Position numbers and translations under genes: made by a program. Source: Flavobacterium sp. (lineage in GTDB: Bacteria; Bacteroidota; Bacteroidia; Flavobacteriales; Flavobacteriaceae). Taken from it: a stretch of DNA of 36,342 bases. The notes beneath the pieces were generated by a model. That model saw only the letters and a list, made by a program, of their open reading frames with translations, had not been told where the DNA came from and searched no databases. The stretch's first letter is position 1. Each line of letters opens with the position of its first letter. The DNA lies in contig JAIXHM010000005.1 in assembly GCA_030145825.1 (NCBI GenBank), forward strand, positions 1 to 36,342, written 5' to 3'. Of this stretch, positions 24,020-30,617 are shown one piece after another.

Positions 24020-25261
24020 ATGGTAGGATTATTTAAAGAAAACACAAAGATAGCATTAGACTCTATCAAAAGTCAGGCGTTAAGAACAACGCTTACTGTT
24101 ATCATCATTTTAATTGGTATTACGTTTCTTGTTGGTATTTTAACACTTACAAAAGCCCTAGAAAACAGTTTATTTGGAAACTTTGCTTCTATGGGAGCCA
24201 ATACGTTTTCGATAAGTCAATATGATTTTTCTTCAGAAATTAACCAAAATAACGAAGAGTTCAAACCAAATCCTATCATAAGTTATCCTGAAGCAAAGGC
24301 TTTTAAAGATCGCTATAATTTTCCATTTACAACGACTTCACTTTCTTTTACCGCAGCTTCAAGTATTGAAGTAAAACACGAAGGAGAGAAAACTGATCCT
24401 GAGATTACAATTGTTGGTGTAGACGAAAACTTTTGTCCTAACAAGGGTTTAGAAGTGGTTAAAGGAAGAAATTTTAATGCTTTTGATGTTATTAACAATA
24501 ATTACGTTTGTGTATTAGGTTCCGATTTCGAAAAAGGTTTATTTAAAGATAAAAATCCTATTGATAAAACTATCTCAATTCGTGGTGCCAAATTTAAAGT
24601 TATTGGGGTTCTAAAGGAAAAAGGTTCCACTTTTGGGAACAGCCAAGATTTAAGAGTTTTAATTCCTAATCAAATTGCACGTTCAATATTTTCTCAACCT
24701 AACATTAATTACGATTTATCGGTAATGATAAATAAAGAAGGACTTCTAAATGAAGCTGTTGATAATGCTAAAATTACAATGCGTCAAATTCGTCATTTAA
24801 ACCCAATTGAAAAAGAAAATTTTGGTATTTCGAGAAGTGATGATTTAATTCAACGATTGGGCGATAATATTGCCGTTATCAATTGGATTGCAATTGTAAT
24901 TGGTGCTATTACCGTTTTTGGTTCTACAGTAGCTTTAATGAATATTATGTTAGTTTCAGTTACCGAAAGAACTAGAGAAATAGGAATTAGAAAAGCATTA
25001 GGTGCCAAAAAATCTACAATTGCTTGGCAATTCTTTACAGAAACTTTTGTGATTAGTCAAATTGGTGGAATTTTAGGAATAATCTTCGGAATTCTTTTAG
25101 GTTCAGGAATCGCAATGGGATTTGGATTTACATTTTCAATTCCGTGGTTGGCCATTATTGCAGCTTTTATTACAACATTTTTGGTAACCATTATTTCTGG
25201 TTTGTTTCCTGCTATTAAAGCTTCAAAACTAGATCCTGTGGAAGCATTGCGTTATGAGTAA
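24020..25261 (+). CDS. FtsX/MacB-type ABC transporter permease
   Basis: The 413-residue inner-membrane protein starts with a cytosolic amphipathic segment and helix 1 (about 21-43, TLTVIIILIGITFLVGILTL). A periplasmic MacB-like core domain (about 50-270) follows. Three C-terminal helices form the FtsX domain (about 285-405; MNIMLVSVTERTREIGIRKALGAKK is the coupling region) and it ends LDPVEALRYE. It resembles MacB/LolC-type permeases that act in lipoprotein transport, efflux or signalling with a separate ATPase. No ATPase gene lies beside it. Heptamer repeats flank the gene on both sides. Confidence 0.88.
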   Translation: MVGLFKENTKIALDSIKSQALRTTLTVIIILIGITFLVGILTLTKALENSLFGNFASMGANTFSISQYDFSSEINQNNEEFKPNPIISYPEAKAFKDRYNFPFTTTSLSFTAASSIEVKHEGEKTDPEITIVGVDENFCPNKGLEVVKGRNFNAFDVINNNYVCVLGSDFEKGLFKDKNPIDKTISIRGAKFKVIGVLKEKGSTFGNSQDLRVLIPNQIARSIFSQPNINYDLSVMINKEGLLNEAVDNAKITMRQIRHLNPIEKENFGISRSDDLIQRLGDNIAVINWIAIVIGAITVFGSTVALMNIMLVSVTERTREIGIRKALGAKKSTIAWQFFTETFVISQIGGILGIIFGILLGSGIAMGFGFTFSIPWLAIIAAFITTFLVTIISGLFPAIKASKLDPVEALRYE

Positions 25262-25275
25262 TAATGGTTAGTGCA

Positions 25276-25310
25276 TTTTTACTTTTTACTTTTTACTTTT
25301 TACTTTTACA
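25276..25310. repeat. Heptamer array (TTTTTAC)n at the prmC 3' end
   Basis: Four exact TTTTTAC units (25276-25303) plus TTTTACA. The array fills the gap after the permease stop and overlaps the prmC stop codon (25306-25308). Confidence 0.85.
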
Positions 25311-26205
25311 AAGAACACTTAATCATCCTATCATTACCTTTTAAATCTTTTCTCAATTCGATATTTTGATAACCAAGTTGGATTAACATTTCAACTGTTT
25401 CTTTGCCTAAATATTGATTGATTTCAAAAAAAAGAAAACCACTGGGTTTTAAAGCTTGCAATGCTAGTTGGGCAATTTTTCTGTAGAAAAGCAAAGCATC
25501 GTTGTCTTCTACAAATAGTGCCAAATGCGGTTCATATTCTAAGACATTCTTTTTGATTTCTACTTTTTCTAAATTTCGAACATAAGGTGGATTGGAAACT
25601 ATAATATCTAATTTAGGAAGACTTCTCGACTCCGCTCGAAGTGACAATAAATCTTCAACTTTTAAAATATCTGACTGAATAAAATTTACTTGAACTTCTT
25701 TTTGCTTCGCATTAAACTTTGCAACTTCCAATGCTTCTCCAGAAATATCAATTGCAAAAACTTCAGCTTCTGGTAAATTAGTTTTTAAACTAATCGGAAT
25801 ACAGCCAGTTCCAGTTCCAATGTCTAGAATGAACATCTCGACTCCGCTCGATGTGACATTCTTTTGACTTTCAACTTTCGTCTTTACACTTTCAATAATC
25901 CATTCAACTAATTCTTCTGTTTCAGAACGCGGAATTAAAGTATTATCATTCACTTTAAATGACATTCCATAAAACCAAGCTTCACCTAAAATATATTGAA
26001 TTGGTTTTTCTTGTTTTAAATCGGAAATGATAGTTTCCCACTCTGCAATATTTTGAATTTCAAAATCAGGTTTTAAGGAAAAATCAATTCGTCTAAAGTC
26101 ATAAAAATATTCTGTAATCATAAAGAAAAAAATATCTATTTCTTCTACATCATAAATTAATTCTAACTGATTCTGAAATTGTATTTTAAGTTCTTTTATT
26201 TTCAC
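25306..26205 (-). CDS. prmC: Release factor glutamine methyltransferase with two repeat-encoded insertions
   Basis: PrmC methylates the GGQ glutamine of release factors RF1 and RF2, using SAM. The N-terminal helical domain (1-95) precedes the Rossmann fold. Motif I is ILDIGTGTGC (about 126-135), the acidic loop is FAIDISGEALEVAK, and the catalytic NPPY lies at about 205-208 (VSNPPYV). At 299 residues it is longer than the roughly 280 usual. Two segments coincide exactly with repeat DNA: residues 104-125 (a heptamer array followed by a palindromic element, VTSSGVEMF) and 187-195 (LSLRAESRS). Both lie in loops next to motif I and NPPY, and the frame is kept. It should therefore still be functional. 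Confidence 0.93.
   Translation of the reverse strand: MKIKELKIQFQNQLELIYDVEEIDIFFFMITEYFYDFRRIDFSLKPDFEIQNIAEWETIISDLKQEKPIQYILGEAWFYGMSFKVNDNTLIPRSETEELVEWIIESVKTKVESQKNVTSSGVEMFILDIGTGTGCIPISLKTNLPEAEVFAIDISGEALEVAKFNAKQKEVQVNFIQSDILKVEDLLSLRAESRSLPKLDIIVSNPPYVRNLEKVEIKKNVLEYEPHLALFVEDNDALLFYRKIAQLALQALKPSGFLFFEINQYLGKETVEMLIQLGYQNIELRKDLKGNDRMIKCSL
25621..25645 (-). repeat. Palindromic element inside prmC, copy B
   Basis: Minus-strand GTCACTTC, GAGCGGAGTC, GAGAAGT. Identical over 25 nt to 11289-11313. Read in frame as codons for residues 187-195, a few residues before the NPPY motif. Confidence 0.9.
25831..25857 (-). repeat. Palindromic element inside prmC, copy A
   Basis: Minus-strand GTCACATC, GAGCGGAGTC, GAGATGTTC; near-identical core to copy B but read in a different frame (GTC-ACA-TCG). 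It encodes residues 117-125, directly before motif I of the methyltransferase. Confidence 0.9.
25862..25896 (-). repeat. In-frame heptamer array inside prmC
   Basis: Five 7-bp units in register: TTTTGAC, TTTCAAC, TTTCGTC, TTTACAC, TTTCAAT. They encode, on the minus strand, about residues 104-115 (ESVKTKVESQ). The array abuts palindromic copy A with four bases between. Confidence 0.7.
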
Positions 26206-26275
26206 TTTAACTATTTGATTATTTTATTGTTTTCGATACAATTTTCTTTCAGAAAATCACTCAAACTGACGAAAA

Positions 26276-26770
26276 CTATAATTTTTTTATCATCCAAACA
26301 TCGCAACTAGTATGTCCTGTTGCTCCAAGTGGTTTATCTAAATATTGAAAACCCATTTTTTCATAAAGTTTTCTTGCATTTTCCATAAAAGGCAATGTTT
26401 CTAAATAACAAAACTTAAAACCTTGTTCTTTTGCAAAAACGAAACATTTTTCGATAATTTGTTTACCAAATCCTAAACCTCTGGCTTCTGGTGCAAAATA
26501 CATTTTTTGCAATTCGCAAACTTCATTATTGTCATGCTGAACTTGATTCTGCATCTTTAAGGAAGCTAAACCTCCTCCACCTACTATTTTCCCTTCGTTT
26601 TCAATAACAAAATAAATAGATTTAGGTTCTTGATACACTTCATATAAAGTATCTAAAATAGGATCAGCGTAAGCTGTTCCTACTTTTGGTGCATTTAACT
26701 CGTCAAAAACATTACGAATTATAGTTGCAATTTGTGCATTATCGTCTTTTTTAATCGCTCTAATATTCAT
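26276..26770 (-). CDS. GNAT-family N-acetyltransferase with a repeat-encoded insertion
   Basis: The track extends to 26812, but MNIRAIKKDDNAQIATIIRN is the normal GNAT beginning, so I place the start at the ATG at 26770 (164 residues). Visible motifs are the KIVGGGGLAS strand, the acetyl-CoA pyrophosphate loop PEARGLGFGKQIIEKC, and the C-terminal NARKLYEKMGFQYL. The substrate is unknown. Residues 72-80 (KMQNQVQHD), between strand beta-3 and the conserved EVCELQKMYF strand, are encoded by a palindromic repeat and make an extended beta-hairpin loop. It is divergent from ribD. Confidence 0.88.
   Translation of the reverse strand: MNIRAIKKDDNAQIATIIRNVFDELNAPKVGTAYADPILDTLYEVYQEPKSIYFVIENEGKIVGGGGLASLKMQNQVQHDNNEVCELQKMYFAPEARGLGFGKQIIEKCFVFAKEQGFKFCYLETLPFMENARKLYEKMGFQYLDKPLGATGHTSCDVWMIKKL
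26531..26557 (-). repeat. Palindromic element inside the GNAT gene
   Basis: The plus strand reads GTCATGCTGAACTTGATTCT then GCATCTT; the left end equals the element at 2471 (GTCATGCTG). It forms an ATGC-TGAA / TTCT-GCAT hairpin with one mismatch. It encodes residues 72-80 in frame on the minus strand. Confidence 0.85.
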
Positions 26771-26825
26771 AATGTAAAAGTAATTAAATTCAGACAAGAA
26801 ATAGAGAATCACAATCTAAAAACAT

Positions 26826-26833
26826 TAATTTTG
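26826..26833 (+). promoter_or_regulatory. Possible -7 box for ribD, very close to the start codon
   Basis: TAATTTTG fits TAnnTTTG and ends only four bases before the ATG at 26838. If used, it would give a leaderless or nearly leaderless mRNA. No TTG box at proper spacing is seen, so chance is possible. Confidence 0.3.
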
Positions 26834-26837
26834 TAAG

Positions 26838-27896
26838 ATGATGACACATGAATATTTTATGCAACGCGCCATTCAATTGGCAAAAAATGGATTAGGAACC
26901 ACTTATCCAAATCCGCTTGTAGGAAGTGTTATTGTACACAACGGAAAGATTATTGGCGAAGGTTGGCATAAAAAAGCTGGTGAACCTCATGCTGAAGTTA
27001 ACGCTGTAAATTCGGTTAAAGATAAGTCTTTACTAAAAGAAGCGACTATTTATGTAACACTAGAACCATGTAGCCATTTTGGAAAAACGCCACCTTGTTG
27101 CGATCTTATTATAGCAAATGAAATTCCAAATGTTATTGTAGGAACCATTGATCCGTTTGCTAAAGTTGCAGGAACAGGAATTCAAAAATTAATAGATTCT
27201 GGTAAAAATGTAGTCGTGGGAATCTTAGAAAAAGAATGCCAGGAATTAAACAAAAGATTTTTCACTTTTCATCAAAAAAAGCGCCCTTATATTATTTTAA
27301 AATGGGCCGAAAGTGAAGATGGTTTTCTTGCACCAGATAAAATTCTTAGACAAGCTCAGAATGACAATCGCCCTTATTGGATTACCAATATTTATTCGCG
27401 ACAATTGGTTCATAAATGGCGAACTGAAGAACAAGGAATTCTTGTTGGTACACAAACTGTCTTAGATGACAACCCTAGTTTAGACGCACGAGATTTTTTT
27501 GGAACTAATCCTACCCGAATAATAATTGATAAAAGCAATAAGATTGATGAGTCCTTTATTGTGAAAAACGGAAAAATCAATACTTTAATATTTTCAGAAT
27601 CTATTTTTTTAACAGAAATTCAAAAATATTCACATAAAAAAAGTATATTTGATACTCATTTTTTATTTTTCCTACTAAATGAATTATACCACGAAAACAT
27701 TCAATCTGTTATAATTGAAGGTGGTAAAAAAACTTTGGAATCGTTTCTTGAAAAAAATCTTTGGGACGAAGCTCGAGTTTTTGTTGGAAAAAATAAATTA
27801 TACAACGGATTAAAAGCCCCAAAAATTAAAGCAACTCATTGTGAACATCAATTCATAATGAATGATGAACTAAAAACATATAGAAATTATGATTGA
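26838..27896 (+). CDS. ribD: Bifunctional riboflavin deaminase/reductase RibD
   Basis: RibD deaminates the pyrimidine intermediate and then reduces its ribose in riboflavin synthesis. The N-terminal deaminase carries the zinc site H51-A-E53 (EPHAEVNAV) and C78/C87 (LEPCSHFGKTPPC). The reductase domain starts near residue 148 (RPYIILKWAESEDGFLAP) with the NADPH-binding GILVGTQTVLDDNPSLDAR and IIEGGKKTLESF. Residues 169-177 (ILRQAQNDN) lie in a loop exactly where a palindromic repeat occurs in the DNA. The family has a short loop here. The gene overlaps the HAD gene by eight bases. Confidence 0.94.
   Translation: MMTHEYFMQRAIQLAKNGLGTTYPNPLVGSVIVHNGKIIGEGWHKKAGEPHAEVNAVNSVKDKSLLKEATIYVTLEPCSHFGKTPPCCDLIIANEIPNVIVGTIDPFAKVAGTGIQKLIDSGKNVVVGILEKECQELNKRFFTFHQKKRPYIILKWAESEDGFLAPDKILRQAQNDNRPYWITNIYSRQLVHKWRTEEQGILVGTQTVLDDNPSLDARDFFGTNPTRIIIDKSNKIDESFIVKNGKINTLIFSESIFLTEIQKYSHKKSIFDTHFLFFLLNELYHENIQSVIIEGGKKTLESFLEKNLWDEARVFVGKNKLYNGLKAPKIKATHCEHQFIMNDELKTYRNYD
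27343..27366 (+). repeat. Palindromic-element fragment inside ribD
   Basis: TTCTTAGACAAGCTCAGAAT then GACA resembles the core at 17007-17030 (CTTCGACAGGCTCAGTATGACA). It encodes residues 169-177 in frame. Its last part (CAG-AAT-GAC-AAT) is read in the same register as the copy in the GNAT gene (CAG-CAT-GAC-AAT). Confidence 0.75.
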
Positions 27897-28500
27897 TGCT
27901 ATTATTTTTGACTTTGGTGACGTTTTTATCAATATTGACAAAGAACATTGTCATAACCAACTGAAAAAATTAGGGTTAAAAGAATGGAATAGCGAATTAG
28001 ACATTCTTAATCATAATTATGAAATAGGAAAAATTGACGAACTTCAATTTATGGAAGGTTTACAAAAACAAATTCCAAATGCAAGTGTTCTTGAAATTAG
28101 AGACGCTTGGAATACTGTTTTAAAAGATTTTCCTGAAAACCGATTAGAGTTTATCCAAATGCTTGCTCCAAAATACAAAATGTACTTGCTAAGCAATACT
28201 GACCGAACGCATATTGAAAAATTTGAACATAAATTTGGACTTTCTTTTGCGAGAGATTTTTACAGTTGTTTTGAGAAGGTTTACTTTTCTTTTGAATTTG
28301 GATTTAGAAAACCCGATGAAAAAGCATTTCAATTTATCTTAAACAATCATCATTTAATTCCTAAAAAAACACTTTTTGTTGACGACAACGCTGACAATAT
28401 TGCTAGTGCAAAAAATCTTGGACTTAAGACTTGGCATTTGAATCCAAAAACTGAAGATGTTGTACAACTTTTAGATTATATCAAAAACTTAAATGATTAA
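27889..28500 (+). CDS. HAD-family hydrolase (YihX-like)
   Basis: The 203-residue protein is a HAD phosphatase. Motif I is IIFDFGDVF with nucleophile D8; the second acid at +2 is replaced by G10, as in YihX and related sugar-phosphate or epoxide-hydrolase-like subgroups. Motif II is LLSNTD, motif III a lysine in FRKPDEKAF, and motif IV VDDNADN. A helical cap sits between motifs I and II. The likely substrate is a small phosphorylated metabolite. It overlaps ribD by eight bases upstream and the EamA transporter by eight bases downstream, so all are one operon. A role as the missing phosphatase for the riboflavin intermediate is a speculation from position. Confidence 0.88.
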   Translation: MIDAIIFDFGDVFINIDKEHCHNQLKKLGLKEWNSELDILNHNYEIGKIDELQFMEGLQKQIPNASVLEIRDAWNTVLKDFPENRLEFIQMLAPKYKMYLLSNTDRTHIEKFEHKFGLSFARDFYSCFEKVYFSFEFGFRKPDEKAFQFILNNHHLIPKKTLFVDDNADNIASAKNLGLKTWHLNPKTEDVVQLLDYIKNLND

Positions 28501-29350
28501 TATTTTATTAGCACTCTTTTTTTCAGGGTGTTTGTACATTGCTTTTAAAATCTTCAAACATTTTAATGTAGATACTTTTCAAGCAATTGTTTTCAATTAT
28601 CTTATTGCTTTTATTTTAGGTTTAATTTTAAACCAATCGAATATAGAATTACACCAAGTTTACGAACAAGGTTGGTTTGCTAATTGTGTAATTTTAGGCA
28701 TTTTATTTATAGTTGTTTTTTACGTAATAGGAAAAACTACTCAAGTTAACGGTTTAACAGTAGCTTCAGTAGCCAGTAAAATGTCTATGATTATTCCTAT
28801 TCTATTTGGAATTTTCTATTTTAAAGAAAACGTAACAAATTTAATTGTACTAGGAATTGTTTTAGCTCTTTTTGCTGTTTTCTTTGTTTCCAAAAATGAA
28901 AATGAGAAAATAAATTTTTCCTCATTTAAGTTTCCAATTCTTTTATTTTTTGGCGCAGGAATTATTGACACTTTAATTAATTACACACAGCATACTCATT
29001 TAACAAAAGATGAAGTAAGCTTATTTTCTGCTTTTACCTTTCTATTTGCTTTTATTTTTGGCTGTTTTTCAATAGTTTATAAAATTTTAAAAAAAGAATT
29101 TCACTTTGAACTTAGAAATTTCATAGCAGGAATTGCTTTAGGTGTTCCCAACTTCTTTTCGATGTTTTATTTAACTAAAGCATTACAAACCGAAAACATG
29201 GACAGTTCAATAATTTTTACAATATTAAATATTGGTGTAATTTTGTTCACAACATTTGTTGGCATTATCTTTTTTAAAGAAAAAATGAGCAAACAAAATT
29301 ATTTCGGAATTGCCTTAGCCATTATAGCGCTATTTTTAGTTACCAATTAA
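28493..29350 (+). CDS. EamA/DMT-superfamily transporter
   Basis: The 285-residue inner-membrane protein has about ten transmembrane helices in two inverted EamA halves, for example LVIGIVLAL-type ILGILFIVVFYVIG and NYFGIALAIIALFLV at the end. Motifs SMIIPILFGIFYFKE and NIGVILFTTFVGIIFFKE at the ends of the halves match the DMT pattern of a helix followed by F-x-E. The substrate is unknown. It overlaps the HAD gene by eight bases, and YigZ begins one base after its stop. Confidence 0.87.
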   Translation: MINILLALFFSGCLYIAFKIFKHFNVDTFQAIVFNYLIAFILGLILNQSNIELHQVYEQGWFANCVILGILFIVVFYVIGKTTQVNGLTVASVASKMSMIIPILFGIFYFKENVTNLIVLGIVLALFAVFFVSKNENEKINFSSFKFPILLFFGAGIIDTLINYTQHTHLTKDEVSLFSAFTFLFAFIFGCFSIVYKILKKEFHFELRNFIAGIALGVPNFFSMFYLTKALQTENMDSSIIFTILNIGVILFTTFVGIIFFKEKMSKQNYFGIALAIIALFLVTN

Positions 29351-29351
29351 C

Positions 29352-29978
29352 ATGAATCAAAACGAAATTATTGACACTTACAAAACCATAGACCAACCCT
29401 CAATTGAAGTTTTATTTAAAGATAAAAACAGTAAATTTTTTGGTTATGCTATTCCAGTTACTAGTGAAGATGAAATTAAAGAACATCTAGCAGAACTTAA
29501 AAAACAACATTTTTCTGCTAGACACTGGTGTTACGCCTTTCAAATTGGAACTGAAACAAAATACCATAGAGCTAATGATGATGGCGAACCTAACAATAGT
29601 GCTGGAATGCCTATATATGGTCAAATTCAATCTTTTGAAGTAACTAATGTTTTAGTAATTGTGGTTCGATATTTTGGCGGAGTAAAATTGGGCGTCAGCG
29701 GTTTAATAAATGCCTATAAAACTGCTGCACAAATGGCCTTAGAAGAATGCGAAATAATTGAAAAAACTATTAACAAACATTTCTTAGTAAACTTCGATTA
29801 CAAAAACATGAATAAAGTTATGCGTGTTATCAAGGAAAAAAACATTTCAATAGTTAATCAGAAAATGGAATTAGCTTGCGAAATTGAAATTGCAACGCGA
29901 AAAAAAAATGCTGAAGAAATCTTCAACATTTTTAATACACTTTTCGAAGTATCTATTAAAGAAAAAGAAGATTTATAA
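29352..29978 (+). CDS. YigZ/IMPACT-family protein
   Basis: The 208-residue cytosolic protein has the conserved UPF0029/IMPACT N-terminal domain (ARHWCYAFQIG, RANDDGEPNNSAGMPI, VRYFGGVKLGVSGLINAY) and a C-terminal domain with DUF1949-like EIEIATRKKNAEEI. Members bind RNA or ribosomes in some systems; the molecular role in bacteria is unclear. It is the last gene of the ribD operon and its stop overlaps the convergent thioesterase gene by six bases. Confidence 0.93.
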   Translation: MNQNEIIDTYKTIDQPSIEVLFKDKNSKFFGYAIPVTSEDEIKEHLAELKKQHFSARHWCYAFQIGTETKYHRANDDGEPNNSAGMPIYGQIQSFEVTNVLVIVVRYFGGVKLGVSGLINAYKTAAQMALEECEIIEKTINKHFLVNFDYKNMNKVMRVIKEKNISIVNQKMELACEIEIATRKKNAEEIFNIFNTLFEVSIKEKEDL

Positions 29979-30374
29979 AAGCTCAACTTTTTCACTTACA
30001 TATTTTGGAGCCATAGTTGGTCTTCCCGTTTTCATATCAACAAATACTAGTACTGAATTTCCTGTCGTTAATAACTCGTTTGATTCATTATATATTTCGT
30101 AGTCAAATTCAATTTTAACAGAACTCAGTTTCTTCAAAATTGTTCTTATAGTCAGTAAATCATCGTAACGCGCCGATTTCTTATAATTCATAGTAAGCGA
30201 AACTACAGGAAGCATTACACCATTATCTTCCATCCATTTATAAGAGACTCCAAGATTCCTTAACCACTCTACCCTTCCCATCTCAAAATATTGCGCATAG
30301 TTACCGTGATAAACCACACCCATTTGATCTGTTTCAGCATATCGTACTCGAACTTGTATATCAAAAATTTTCAT
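29973..30374 (-). CDS. Hotdog-fold acyl-CoA thioesterase (YbgC/FadM type)
   Basis: The 133-residue protein belongs to the 4-hydroxybenzoyl-CoA thioesterase group: VRYAETDQMGVVYHGNYAQYFEMGRVEWLR carries the catalytic aspartate (D16) and the HGNYAQYFE helix. It probably hydrolyses short or medium acyl-CoA esters in the cytosol. It stands alone on the minus strand, convergent with yigZ and divergent from dnaA. No -7 box is obvious upstream. Confidence 0.92.
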   Translation of the reverse strand: MKIFDIQVRVRYAETDQMGVVYHGNYAQYFEMGRVEWLRNLGVSYKWMEDNGVMLPVVSLTMNYKKSARYDDLLTIRTILKKLSSVKIEFDYEIYNESNELLTTGNSVLVFVDMKTGRPTMAPKYVSEKVELL

Positions 30375-30617
30375 AAATATTTTCGTAATTTTTTTATTTT
30401 GTAAGATAACACTTTAATATTAAAGAAATGTTAAAAAAAAGCTTCCTAAACCAAAAAATGGTTTACAATATTTTTTTCAAAAAATCAATAGCATTTCTAT
30501 TTTTTTTTACAAAAAATTGTTCACATATTTGTTTTCCCAATCAACCAAAACCTACTCAAGGGCTAAGCCCTGAAAAACAATTTATTAACCTTTAAGCAAC
30601 TATAAAAAAGTTTATCT
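30375..30617. other. Divergent region between the thioesterase gene and dnaA
   Basis: The 243-bp gap is very AT-rich. It holds a small hairpin TAAACC (30447-30452) / GGTTTA (30460-30465) followed by a T run. Another short palindrome GGGCTAAGCCC lies around 30560, about 55 bases before dnaA. One near-consensus DnaA box, TTGTTCACA, is present, too little for a functional oriC. CATATTTG is one base from the -7 consensus. Confidence 0.5.

Noticed and set aside
23953-25310. Heptamer arrays as a CRISPR array
   Set aside because: Units are 7 bp and contiguous, with no spacers and no cas genes.
26771-26812. Upstream extension of the GNAT gene
   Set aside because: It begins at GTG and adds a hydrophobic stretch before the canonical MNIRAI start; the extension also takes up most of the gap to ribD.
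30375-30617. Chromosomal origin beside dnaA
   Set aside because: Only one imperfect DnaA box is visible; no cluster of boxes and no gyrB or dnaN nearby.
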